Positions 45,571-56,040 of a stretch of 64,000 nt of DNA are shown piece after piece. Below the pieces are notes generated by a model. The model was not told the DNA's origin. It ran no database searches and saw only the letters and a list, made by a program, of their open reading frames with translations. Each line of letters opens with the position of its first letter. Position 1 is the stretch's first letter. The stretch is from Glebionis coronaria (lineage: Eukaryota > Streptophyta > Magnoliopsida > Asterales > Asteraceae): assembly GCA_025667525.1 (NCBI GenBank), contig CM046882.1:24765394-24829393 (forward strand), read 5' to 3'. Both the position numbers and the translations under genes were made by a program.

Positions 45571-46490
45571 AATAGTGTACCAGTTGGGTCGCACTCAAAT
45601 AGATTACGTGGAACAGAATATGCCAAACGAAAGAGAAACCACCGAATGCGTCACACCATTTCTGAATCAAATAAAGAAAAAAATTACGATTGAACAAATA
45701 ATGGATATCTTGAAATGAAACCTGAAGCCCTAGCCAAAATCACGTCTGTTTTTAGAAGCTTTCTTGTTGTCTCCAATTGAGTAATCAATAAACGAAACCG
45801 TGAAAATGATTTGGCATTAAGTTCAAAATAAGAAAAATAACGATCTTATCAAAATACGCACGGAAGCCTAATGTCTAACCCAATACTCATATGTCATATC
45901 CTAGGTCGTATGGCTCTGATACCGTTAGTAAGAACACTTCCTTCGTTCTTTTGTAACTCTTCATTTTGATCCATTCCTATATTTTTGATATGTTTCCTAC
46001 ACCTATACTTGTTTTTTTGATATGAACCTTACTTCCGTTAATTTGTCATGTTCTATTTGTTTAATGTGCCTTTGATTTTGAACCCCTTATACCCAGGAAG
46101 TTTGTTTTCTAGTGATGAAGGTACCATGACCATATCATCTGATGCACCGGTGGCATGACACTATCTGGGGCGGTGTGATTAGTCTGCAGCGTTCCCCTTT
46201 GATAACCATTTTGTTATACATTTGTGAGTACGTATGCTAGTCATGAGCTAGCGTACGTGCTATTCTATTTTGCAAGGGGCGTATGGATGCATCCTAGGCT
46301 TTTGGTAAGTATGATTTTATATGTAGTGAATGGGTTGTGTGTGCTATACATCCTATATCGCTTTTGGTACGTTAGGTATGATCAACCTATGTACATTTTT
46401 GGAGAACCATGCAACTACACGCGATATATTTGGGAGAAACGTGCAACTGCATGTAATATATGTGTAATATGATATGTGTAAGCTCGTAGG
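45241..46490 (-). mobile_element. second copy of the coding-free LTR element
   Basis: On the minus strand: LTR from about 46490 to 45925, a clean tRNA-Met-type primer site at 45924-45911 (CGGTATCAGAGCCA), then an interior of 684 bp without coding (45924-45241) ending in a purine-rich tract. The next LTR starts at 45240. The interior aligns with 19438-20084 in the same orientation. Its LTR aligns in reverse with 15660-16375. It is a non-autonomous gypsy family that probably depends on a related full element. Confidence 0.7.
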
Positions 46491-47454
46491 CATTTTGATC
46501 ACCTTTATTTCATTTCTTGATCAAAACTAAGAATGATCAATTAACACTAATAATGTTTCTAAGCATTAGTTGCATTAACACAGTTTATCATTATTCTTTT
46601 ATATGTCGTGGTAAGTAGATGGATTTACGGGCATTTTTTATCAAGCATTTAGCCCTTATTTTGTCAATAAGAGATGCAATACAATCTTTAGTTATAGGTT
46701 ATAACTGTCAGAAAAACGTAAGGAACAATTTTAAATTTGCATAACCATTAATAAAAAACATTCAACGAAAGTAAATAAAACCTTACAACAATTATTCATG
46801 AGCCAACGATCCATTAGTTTTTATAAATAATAAAAAAAACACAACTTTGCGTACCTTTGTTTAGAGAAAGAGGTCAAAGTAGCAGAACTCTTCACGGTAA
46901 ATATGGGTCAAAGTACCAGAACAAGGTGCTAAGAGTTATTCAATCACCAAAACAAAGTGCTAACAGTTATTCAAACCCCACAACAATACAATGTAATTAA
47001 ATAAAAGGAGAGGTGAGAAGGACAACTAGGGGTTTTGTAAAACTTATTATAATAAAATAATAACTCTCGTCAATATAAGCTTAATGGATAAATATCAAAA
47101 TTAAATCAAGATAATTATCGTATATAATTAAAGAGATGTAATCTTTATATAACGTATTTAATATTGTCAAATAATATATTATGTTTTAATAAACTAAAGA
47201 CCACAAGCCCAACCCAAATCACCATATGGAGGTCGACCATACATACCCCCATAAAGGGTCCGTCCCTAATTTAGTATTTTTCCCAATCCCTCCTCACATA
47301 ATGTAGCCCAACTAGTTAACTCTATTCCTTTAGTGACCTTGTATATATTTATTATAATTTTTTAAAACCGTGATTTCGAGCTATTACGTGTTACCCCATC
47401 TAATCGTATTTTAGGCGATATTTAATGTTCTCTTGTATGCACACAATCTTACAA
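46491..47454. other. intergenic DNA, no gene
   Basis: AT-rich. A short direct repeat near 46910-46980 (two copies of a 'gtgctaa...agttattcaa' phrase about 38 bp apart) is the only visible structure. Confidence 0.45.
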
Positions 47455-47664
47455 TAACTTGGTAATATAGTTACTCCTACTTCAATTTATGAGTTGATAA
47501 TATATATTGTGTATAAAATAATTGGAAAGTAATTGCTATTCCTTTCTATACGGTTAGATGGCCAATCTTTTACTCCAGTGCGTGGCTAATCATATTCAAC
47601 TCATTCAAGCGGTCTCTTCTCGAAGGACATCAAGGCATGTTTTTTACAATAACCGGAACTTTTA

Positions 47665-48295
47665 ATGGATATTTTTGACGAGGAACACGAAAATATGACC
47701 CATAATGATATCTTTACAGCTCTGGAAGAATCGGAGTTTTGTTGGAATGCTCTAGCACCTTGAGTTAGAAGGCGCAAATTTCCATGGGAACTAATAACAC
47801 ATGGACATATTATAGTCTTACAATTCAATCATGTCTCTAATGACCTTGGAGGTAAATGAGTTCCTACTTTATGATTAAGAATTCTAGTAACATAGACAAC
47901 ATTATTAGAAACTGAGTTAGACAACATTCTTATATGCGTAACTATTTTTGATGTTTCTAGTTTTGTGGAGTATATTGCATAGGCGCATGGTAGATGATGG
48001 GTATGCAACATGGCAAAACCCAACAGATAACTTAAATGTGTGTGTTGCTGGGAAGTTCTTTATTGGTGGTGTTTTCAGCAAGAAACGAGTTTTTCCGGTT
48101 AGTAGGCAATTACAATGGCCATACGCGAGAAAACAAATTTGCAATGAGCTTGAGCTTATTTTTGTTCAAACTCTACAAGCTAATGTTTACGTGGAAGTTG
48201 ATGGCTTGCAACATGGCCCGATCCTTAACAACCAACAATGGATAAACTACACTTTGATTAACCATGATCGACTTAATATTTTGGTGTCACTTTAG
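47665..48295 (+). pseudogene. two-exon unrecognised gene with one stop
   Basis: Exon 1 47665-47851 (MDIFDEEHENMTHNDIF, then FCWNALAP), intron 47852-47960 (GGAG|GTAAATG ... GTTTCTAG), exon 2 47961-48295. Exon 1 ends one base into a codon and exon 2 completes it, so the frame is kept across the splice for about 174 codons. Its only break is TGA at 47761-47763. Exon 2 reads WQNPTDNLNVCVAGKFFIGG, KKRVFPVSRQLQWPYARKQI and ends NHDRLNILVSL. I do not recognise the family. Homology to 61745-62100 begins upstream of the ATG, near 47455, so a whole segment was duplicated. It is either a young pseudogene or a gene whose real exon 1 border lies elsewhere. Confidence 0.5.
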
Positions 48296-49381
48296 TTCCA
48301 TTGTATGTATTATATTTTGCAAGCCTACATAACCGTTTTTGAAAAACATAATGTTGCAATTTTGTTAAACGAAAAAACAAGATGTAGAACAAAATTAGGA
48401 TGCAACATTTAGACTGGTCGTTACCTAATGACACTGATTACACGGATGAAACATGCCTATCCTTACTTTAAACAATATTACTTGACTTGTTGCATAATGC
48501 AGTCTAGAGATTTAGCATAATAGTAAAAGGTCAATATCTCAATGGTACCCATGTTATGTGAGAATATCCCAAACTAATTTTTTGTGGTATAAAAGTATAC
48601 ACATTGTTAGACAGTTTAAATTATCGTTCAAAAAAATTAGTATAAAAACTTAGAAAGTTTCAGCTTATAGGGTTTTACGATGCTTAGCATATGGGAAAGT
48701 TAGATAAGTTTACTTGTAACAACCTTAATTTGGCAAAAAATTAATTCATATGATTTAACAGATAATGTTTTTTATATTTTGTTGTATGTGTATCTTCATA
48801 GCTAGTCTTACACCTCTCGCTAACGAAATTATATTATTTTAATCAATTAATCGTATAAATAGTAGTCATATTTTGCTGGCGTTAATTTAATCTAATTAGT
48901 TAAGTTATATAAAGGCCAATAAATAATTTTAAATTATTAATTATGTTGTGTTTACAATGTATAATATTATTTTGATTTTATAAAACATTGATTTTGTATT
49001 ACACCTCTAGATTATTTGGAGGTTCATCAAATCCATTCTGAAATGAATTTTGCTAGAACCATAAAATGTTTATAAAAACACATTCACAAGATGAAGTTGT
49101 CAATAATGGTGTGTTTTTCTTTAGTTTCTCTCTTTTCTTTTTTGATTAAACTAATCGCATGTTGCCAATCTCATATTGTGGATGTTTCTTGTATTTACCA
49201 AACCTATTTTGAAAGTGTATGTGCTTTTATCGACTTTTTAAAATTTGTTTGATATTGTTTTCGATTGAGAAACATTGATTCTATAAAAATTTCTACTAGT
49301 GATACCTATTTTAGGGTGTGTTTGGTTCAAAGTAAAAGATGATAATCACAAAGGTAAAAGGAATACAATGAACATTTCTTA
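48296..49381. other. intergenic DNA, no gene
   Basis: AT-rich with no coding potential that I can support. The last 70 bp contain a 'gtgtgtttggttcaaa' phrase (49317) that echoes the TIR element next to it. Confidence 0.45.
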
Positions 49382-49555
49382 GGGGGTGTTTGGTTCGCAG
49401 TATGTTTTGAATTGAATTGTAATCTTTTAAGGGAATTGTGATGTTAGAGAATTGTAATTTAAATAATATGTATTTGTAATTGTAATGATTGTAATTATAA
49501 TTGATGTAATATGTTAATATGTAACGTAATGTAATTCGGGTTTTTTAAACTTTAA

Positions 49556-49574
49556 TAATAACAATAATAATAAC

Positions 49575-49619
<45 letters not shown>

Positions 49620-49707
49620 GGAGTGGGAGCCCAGTTAGTATCTCGGCTTTCCACTAACTTTTGTAAATCCTTTATAAAAAAATAAAAAATAAAAAAAAAT
49701 AATAAAA

Positions 49708-49757
<50 letters not shown>

Positions 49758-49759
49758 AG
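49556..49759 (+). repeat. non-LTR 3' tail T1 between (AAT)n tracts
   Basis: An (AAT)n tract at about 49556-49618 is followed by the tail block AAAGGAGTGGGAGCCCAG (49617) to TTGTAAATCCT and a second (AAT)n tract (49707-49756). The block equals the 3' end of the + strand elements at 52758 and 53624 (GVGAQIVSRLP coding end, then TTGTAAATCC). Confidence 0.75.
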
Positions 49760-51838
49760 AAACCAAGTCTAGAAAAAAGAAAAGAGCCACTCCTAGCATC
49801 ATTAGAATGACAAACAGATAAGCGCTTAAGACGCGAAAGAGTAACCAAGGCTTCCTCATCAAGCTCCCCAAAAGTAGAGAAGGCAAAAGGGATGAACGAA
49901 TAACCGTGCTTTGCACAAATAGAAGAATACATCCTCATTTTCTTCTGAGCAGCAGTCTGCAAAGCAATCCCAGGGACCCACGAATCCAAACCCACACCAG
50001 CAAACGGTGAGACACCCATGAAATCCAAGCAAGCATCTTTACCTTGGGATCAATTATGCAACAATAAATCCACTGGACGAAGGTCTCGACCATCAGCTGA
50101 AAGAAATCCCATAGGAGCCTCTTTCTGCACATAACACCAACTCTAGAACAGATATCAACCAACATTCACGCACCAGATTATGCCGAAACTTCACACCTAC
50201 CTCACTAGAGAAGTGAACAACATGGTCCCCCCACTTGTCCAACCGATGCACATGATAACTCGGACAAGAAGATCCATCAGTAAACAAAGAAACCGCCAAA
50301 CGATAACACAGGAGCACTCTAAACTGACGTGGGTTCGTCCACTGCCCCAGCCCATCAATAGGAATAGTAAAGAGGTAATTCTATGCATGAGGAGCACGCA
50401 CGCATACTCAAACTATATCAAGACGAAAGAATCCATCAATGATACCAAAATATCTCATTGCCAAAGACTTCATAAACTGGGGGGTAGGAGAACTAGAGGT
50501 AACAGAGAGAGAATCAACACCACAAAAAGTCGAGAAAACATCCAGGACAGACAGAAAGATAGAACCCGGCGAAACAATCATAGACCTAGACAAAATGCGA
50601 TCCTGCAAAGAACTAGACTGCAAACGAGAGGCAATGAAGGCAAAATACCCGACATCCTCAGCACACGAGACCCCAAGACCACCAAGTCTAATGGGCAGAG
50701 TGGCAAGCCTCCACTACCAATCTCCAAACCCGGGACCTGAACTAGTAACAATCATCTCCAACGAAATACGCAAGGCTTGATCAAACTCAACCTTAGTGCC
50801 ACCAAGAAATCCAGGAGGACAAGTCCTCAAAGCAAAAACCAACTTCGCAACCCCTGCACAATTGCGAAGAAGAAGAAGCTCACATTGCGGGTCATTAAGC
50901 CTACGAATAGCATCCAGCAGAGAAATGGATTTGGAAACTCGCCGCGCAAGAAAACTCATAATCCCTACTAACAGACCCCCCCCCCCCCCCGAGAAGCCTA
51001 ACACCACGATCGGGCGAGATAACGAATCAGGAAAAGACCAACACTCAGACCACGAGGATCCTCCACCGACCAAAAAAATTCGGTCTTATCAATATTCAGA
51101 TGCAACCCACGAGCTGGTCCGTCAGCACGAATGATATCTAAATCCTTAGCAACCATAAGAGTATCACCAATAATAGAACCGTCATCAAGGTACCACGCCT
51201 GAAGGGAGAGCTCACATGTATGATGAATAGTATGAATAAGCGGATGCAAAGCTAGGGAAAATAATAAAGGGCCTAAAGGATCCCCCTGCTGAACCCCCTG
51301 AGAAGACCAGAGAATCGAATTACCATAATAAAGTCACGTGGGCCGAGAGTAGCAGAACTCCACCTAGGGAGAGATAGCCGGACACCTCAACCGAGTCTCC
51401 TGAAGGATGGAACCCCTATCAACCAGGTTGAAAGCATTCTTAAAATCCACCAAAATCATAGAAAGCCCAACCCTCATCCCCCTAGCTTCCACAAACCTAC
51501 TACAGAATGAAGAACAGCCTCACATCCACCAGGCACACCTACACCAAACTGAAAGTCGTGTAAATAAGAAGTCATCGAGTCCCCAACAGAAGAAGAGGCA
51601 ACCTTAGAGACAAGCCTCCTCCACACGGTACAAATAGCAGTGGGTCGAATACTACCACCAATTTTAACAAATGGAGTTAAAGGAGCACTAGCGATGAACT
51701 CCCCAAGCTGCCCCAGACATTTACCTTAAAGAAAAAGATTGACAACTCCAGTAATAGAAACTAGCATGTCATCAGCCACAGCCGAAGCAGCTCCTCCCAA
51801 AACATCCAACAAATGTTGAGCTCGAAGCCCGTCTGTAT
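49760..51838 (-). pseudogene. non-LTR reverse transcriptase with C-terminal endonuclease-like domain
   Basis: Minus strand, several frames. From the 51838 end: a GGSIRPTAICTVWRRLVSK block, FQFGVGVPGG, the first Asp block VDFKNAFNLVDR (near 51435), GVQQGDPLGPLLFSLALHPL (near 51270), then the catalytic YLDDG box (near 51175) and HLNIDKTEFFW. The thumb-like part continues to about 50640. The C-terminal part has FRHNLVRE (near 50180) and VSPFAGVGL...FIPFAFSTFGEL (to 49850). Stops and frameshifts are frequent, and a 15-base C run at 50976-50990 (G on the coding strand) breaks one frame. The 3' end is cut at the (AAT)n tract of T1. Confidence 0.75.
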
Positions 51839-51940
51839 TCAAAAGGGGGTGGGAGCGCAACTTGATTCGCAGCTCCCTTCCAATTTTGTGTGATTAATAA
51901 AAATAAAGTAGATTTATAATAAAAAAATAAAAAAATAATA

Positions 51941-51985
<45 letters not shown>

Positions 51986-51998
51986 CCTATACCTAAAG
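51839..51998 (+). repeat. non-LTR 3' tail T2
   Basis: AAAAGGGGGTGGGAGCGC (51840) to TTTTGTGTGATTAATAAA, then an (AAT)n tract at about 51937-51983. It abuts the 5' end of the minus-strand RT pseudogene directly. Confidence 0.65.
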
Positions 51999-52090
51999 GA
52001 GTGGGAGCTCAGATTGTTTCTTGGCTTCCCACTAACTTCTTGTAAATCCTATTATTTTAAGAAAGTTATAATAAAAAAATAATAATACGG
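51995..52090 (+). repeat. non-LTR 3' tail T3
   Basis: AAAGGAGTGGGAGCTCAG to TTGTAAATCCTATTATTTTAA, followed by AATAATA and directly by the next truncated element. Only the last about 60 bp of an element is present, an extreme 5' truncation. Confidence 0.7.
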
Positions 52091-52094
52091 GAAA

Positions 52095-52912
52095 CTCAAA
52101 AGGAGGAGCACACCCTTAATTGGCTTAGGGCGGTTCCTATTTCTGGATTGGGGCGAACAATGAACAGTAGGACTTACCGTTGTCTTTTGTGTTATCGGTT
52201 AGGTATCCCCTTATTTTCTGTGTCGAAGCCTTGTTCAGCGTGCTCAAGGGTTTTTGCTGAGGATGTTTATGGGGGTCATGCGGTATCGTGTGCTGTTATT
52301 GTTGAGATTAAGCATCGGCATAATATTGTACGTGAAACCCTTCTTGACATTTGTTATCGTTCAGGGATTTCATCGGGTAAAGAAGTTAATATCGGACTGG
52401 ATGGGGGGGGGGTCTGACAAGCCATTACGTACAACAGATATGTTACTTTACTCATGGGATGGAGGGCTTGATGTTTGTGTGGATCTGACTGGTTCCTCGC
52501 CTTTAACCCATACCGGGATGGCTTATTTCATGCTCGGTCGTGTGGTGGTTAATGTTGCACACCGTAGACGTGTTAAGTATATAACTAAGTACGTGGCTAT
52601 TGGATATGGGTTTCTCCCATTCTCTTTATCTTCCTTTAGGGAATTAGAAGAAGACACAATTACTTTGCTTAAGTGGATCCGGAAGTTCTCCATGGCTTAG
52701 GGCATTGGGGCACGTGATGATGCTCATATATTTAATAGGATCAGTTTCACTACTGCTAAAGGAGTGGGAGCCCAGATAGTATCTCGGCTTCCCATTAATT
52801 TCTTGTAAATCCTATTATTTTTATGAAGTGATGGTTTAAATAAAATAATAATGATAATAATTATAATAATTAAAAAAACAAAACAAAGAATAATAATAAT
52901 AATAATAATAAG
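52095..52912 (+). pseudogene. 5'-truncated non-LTR element, endonuclease-like C-terminus (copy 2)
   Basis: Starts near 52095 in QKEEHTLNWLRAVPISGLG-like sequence and reads through MNSRTYRCLLCYRLGIPLF, the zinc-like CSACSRVFAEDVYGGHAVSC, KHRHNIVRETLLDICYRSG. A ten-G run at about 52402-52411 shifts the frame. The next frame continues LRTTDMLLYSWDGG, VCVDLTGSSPL and IGYGFLPFSLSSF to TAG near 52698. The 3' tail T4 is at 52758-52815, followed by a broken (AAT)n tract (52889-52911). Copies of this type are cut at the 5' end as usual for target-primed insertion. Confidence 0.8.
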
Positions 52913-53714
52913 AATGCTGAATCCACTTTCGCTTTATCTGCTCGTCAGTTGGCTTTATGGGCATCTCAGAGGGAGGATCATACGTCTGACTGGCTTAGGA
53001 CGGTTCCTATCCCCGGATTAGGTCAGACTATGAATGGGAGGTCTTATCGATGTGTTTTGTGCTATCGCTTAGGTATTCCCTTGTTCTCTGTTTTGAAGCC
53101 CTGTTCAGCTTGTTCTAGGGTTTTTGATGGGGATATATTTGGGGATCATGCCGTATCGTGTGCTGGCATCGTTGGGATTAAGCATCGTCACAATTTGGTT
53201 CGTGATACTCTTGCTGACATATGTTACCGTTCATGGATATCTGTCGGAAAGGAAGTTAATATTGGATTAGATAGTGGACCTGATAATGTCCTTCGTCCGG
53301 CAGATATTTTGTTTTATTCCTGGGATGGAGGTAAAGATGTGTGTGTTGATTTGACTGGTTCTTCTCCTTTGACTCGTACGGGGATGAATGACTTTGTACC
53401 TGGCCGAGCTGTGATTGATGCTGCACAACGTAAACGATGCAAGTATTTGGCTAAGTGTGCAGCTCTCGAATATGGGTTTCTTCCTTTCTCCTTTTCTTCT
53501 TTAGGGGAGTTACAGGAAGATGCAATTGCGTTGCTGAAGCGGATTCAGAGATTTTCAAAGGCTCAAGACATTGGAGCGCGCGCTGCTGTACATATTTTTC
53601 ATAGAATAGGTTTTACCATTGCTAAAGGGGTGGGAGCGTAGATAGTATCTCGACTCCCATTCAATTTGTTGTAAATCCCTTTTTGTTTTTAATAAAAGTG
53701 ATGGTTGATAATAA

Positions 53715-53762
<48 letters not shown>
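52913..53762 (+). pseudogene. 5'-truncated non-LTR element, endonuclease-like C-terminus (copy 3, open)
   Basis: The frame is open from about 52919, with ATG at 52949, to TAG 53639-53641: 230 residues, the longest intact reading of this protein here. Numbered from 52949: Cys35 and Cys38, then a CX2CX11HX3C set (Cys52, Cys55, His67, Cys71), RHN 80-82, and Asp119 with Asp134 (RPADIL...VCVDLTG). CCHC plus RH(N/D) plus D-x14-D is the layout of the restriction-like endonuclease of R2/R4-type non-LTR elements. The reverse transcriptase part has been lost by 5' truncation. Tail T5 begins at 53624 and the (AAT)n tract is at 53713-53761. Confidence 0.78.
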
Positions 53763-53763
<1 letters not shown>

Positions 53764-53930
53764 TCCAAAACCTTAAATGTTGTTATATGTTTAATAGGAT
53801 TGGGTTTGCTATTGCTAGAGGTGTGGGAGCCCAAATTGTTTCTAGGCTTCCCACTAACGTTTTGTAAATCCTATTATTTTAATAAAGTGATGGTTATTAA
53901 AAAAAATAATAATAATAATAATAATAATAA
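53763..53930 (+). repeat. non-LTR 3' tail T6 with (AAT)n
   Basis: GGATTGGGTTTGCTATTGCTAG (about 53797), then GTGTGGGAGCCCAAATTG to TTTTGTAAATCCTATTA, then (AAT)n at 53907-53930. The first bases (53763-53782) duplicate the Helitron sequence at 53961-53980. Confidence 0.7.
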
Positions 53931-54670
53931 TCTATATCTATACTACTTATAAAGGAAAAATTCCAAAACCTTAAATGTTGAAAAATGACTTAATTATAGA
54001 ATTGTTGAAAAATTAAATGCATAGAAATTAGATATTAATTATGGAATTGTTGAAAAATTAAATGCATATAAGTTAGATAAAATAGGAAATGTTGAAAAAT
54101 TAAACCATAAACAATTGCATAAGTTACCGGGTCACGAGTTCTACTACCAGATTTATTCGGTCGAGTAACTTGGTCACGAGTTCCACCAACGGATCAACCC
54201 GGTCGAGTCATCGCGTCACGGATCGACCATCGGACCAACCCGATTGAGTCACCAAGTAACGGGTTCAGCCATCCGGCCAATCTTTTCGAGTTACGGGTTC
54301 GACTATCGGGTTAACCCGATCGTGTCACCGGGTCACGTGTTTGACAACTGGGTCAATTCTGTCGAGCCACCGGGTCACTGGTTTCGACCATCGGGTCAAA
54401 CCTATCGAGTCACTAGGTCACGGGTCAACCACCGGAACACGGGTTCGACCATCGAGTCAACCCGATCGAGTCAATGGGAACGGGCTCGCCTACCGGTTCA
54501 ACCCGGACGAGTACCGGGTTACCGATTCGACCATCGGGTCAATTAATAAATCATTAACTATCAATCGTAAGGAAATTATTGGGTCACGCGTTCGACCATC
54601 GGATCAATTAGCATATCATTAATTATATGCCTTTAGGTAATTTCGCTGATATGCGCGGGTAATCGTCTAG
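53931..54670 (+). mobile_element. non-autonomous Helitron, 740 bp
   Basis: It begins TCTATATCTATACTACTTAT, the standard plant Helitron 5' end, directly after A (53930). It ends GCGCGGGTAATCGTCTAG at 54670, directly before T, so the insertion is between A and T without duplication. The 3' hairpin is decayed: GCGCGGGT is present but its partner is not. It has no Rep/helicase. It carries the minisatellite described next. Confidence 0.88.
54126..54545. repeat. about 42-bp GC-rich minisatellite inside the Helitron
   Basis: About ten diverged units built on GGGTCAACCCGATCGAGTCA followed by CCGGGTCACGGGTTCGACCA. The unit itself contains the inverted halves TCGACC/GGTCGA-like. The GC content is far above the AT-rich surroundings. 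Open frames seen here are by-products of the repeat. Confidence 0.85.
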
Positions 54671-54939
54671 TAATAATTATAGATAAATATGAATGTTAAA
54701 TAATAAAATATGAAATTACAATGTAATTGGAGTCTTTCCATTAATTCTTCTATGGAATCTCAATTACAACACATGGTGTAATTAGAAAAAACCAGTTACA
54801 TTTACAAACCAAACCAAACACACAATGTAATATAATTCGAATTACATATCTAACATTCCTACCAACCAAACATGATTATGATGTAATTTAGATTACAATC
54901 ACATTAGATTAATTCAATTACATCAAACCAAACGCCCCC

Positions 54940-55269
54940 ATAGTATTCCTTATATCATTAATGTTGCTTGGTATGGCTGAGTTTTGACGGGAACAGAAGC
55001 AACGATTCTCTTTTTGGCACATGTGCAAGCCACGCGTGGAAATTATACCTACTCTTTCGGGCCTATGTAAGTAACACAAAAGGATCACCTTTTTTGATCA
55101 TGATCACCACTTCGAATGCAACTATTTATTTCAAGTGTGTTAATAGTAAATATTTCTTGACATCACATACGAGAAAACTAAAAATAAGTCTTCCAATTAA
55201 GAAATCATTGATGAAGAATCATAAATAAATCACAAAAGAAAAAAGATAAGCTTAATGATTTAAGAAAAA
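54940..55269. other. intergenic DNA, no gene
   Basis: The frame at 54968-55228 (+) is short, with no family resemblance. Nothing else is seen. Confidence 0.4.
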
Positions 55270-55486
55270 GCTATGCTTGATGAAAACTTCATAAATCATA
55301 ATTAAATTATGTAAGATAATTTATAAGGTGTCATGAAGAGATATATGATTTTGAAAAGGTGTACAATTTTATGTACATTTAATTCATGTTAGAAATTAAA
55401 TTTATAAATCTCAACAGGTTTAATCCACAGTGACGACATATATATATAATGTTAAAAAATTTATAAATTAATAACATTATAAGATG
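55270..55486 (-). mobile_element. left piece of a Harbinger MITE split by the CACTA element
   Basis: Words such as AAGGTGTCATGAAGAG, AGGTTTAATCCACAGTG and AAATTTATAAATTAAT match the reverse complement of the MITE at 18578-18876. The match resumes right of the CACTA element (61692-61735, ending TTTATCATAGTAGATACC). The last three bases (ATG, 55484-55486) are the CACTA target duplication. Confidence 0.65.
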
Positions 55487-56040
55487 CACTACAACAAATG
55501 CTAAACATTTGGACACTTATTTTAGCATACCTGGACGCTTTTTTTGTGTTAAACTTAAAAGTGGACGCTTTCTTTGGCGTCTACAATATTGGCGTCACAA
55601 AAATCTGGGCACAAAAAGCGTGGAGAAAGTTGATGATATGACATATGAAAGCGTCCAGATTCTGGATAAAAAGTGGACACTTTTAGAAGTCAACTTAAAA
55701 GTGGACACTTTAAAGTGTCAACTTTTTGATAATTTTACATTTTTAAAAAATAAAATTACATAATACTAATATCTACTAAATCAGAAATTCCATATATTCA
55801 GATTACAAAATAAACTGAATTCAGGTACTGAAATTTTAAAATCTTTAGGTACTGAAAGTTAGCTTCGACTTCAACAATTACGATCTTTCTTCTTCAACAA
55901 TTATGCATCTTCAATCGCCGGTCTTATCTTCTTCAGCAAGCTCCTACATTATGAGAAGAGATGTTTTATTTAATCGAATATAACAGGGCTTGGCTAATGT
56001 ATACAAAATTGAGTACCTCTAAAAACAGAAATTACGGTTA

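Larger units (their letters stand above)
49382..54939. mobile_element. TIR element interrupted by a non-LTR/Helitron stack
   Basis: GGGGGTGTTTGGTT (49382) and AACCAAACGCCCCC (ends 54939) are inverted termini. Inside them lie about 170 bp on the left and 265 bp on the right, rich in 'aattgtaat' and 'attacaatt' words. Everything between (49556-54670) is later insertion. The flanks TTA and ATA are not a clean duplication, so Harbinger-type or hAT-type origin is not settled. The original element would be about 0.45 kb. Confidence 0.6.

Noticed and set aside
47665..48295. B3 DNA-binding domain for the two-exon gene, suggested by IYVPK in the paralogue.
   Set aside because: I could not match the remaining B3 strands, so the name would be a guess.
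49635..50028. Minus frames ending in long Leu or Ile runs.
   Set aside because: The runs translate an (AAT)n tract, so the C-termini are not protein.
50180..51134. Three + strand frames of 112-186 codons.
   Set aside because: They are the complement of the minus-strand non-LTR reverse transcriptase pseudogene.
49760..51998. Twin-priming (5' inversion) as the origin of the minus RT block next to tail T2.
   Set aside because: The inverted piece already holds nearly the whole 3' coding end, so it is not a simple 5' inversion of the T2 copy.
54126..54545. CRISPR-like array.
   Set aside because: Units are contiguous and diverged with no unique spacers; it is a minisatellite in a plant Helitron.
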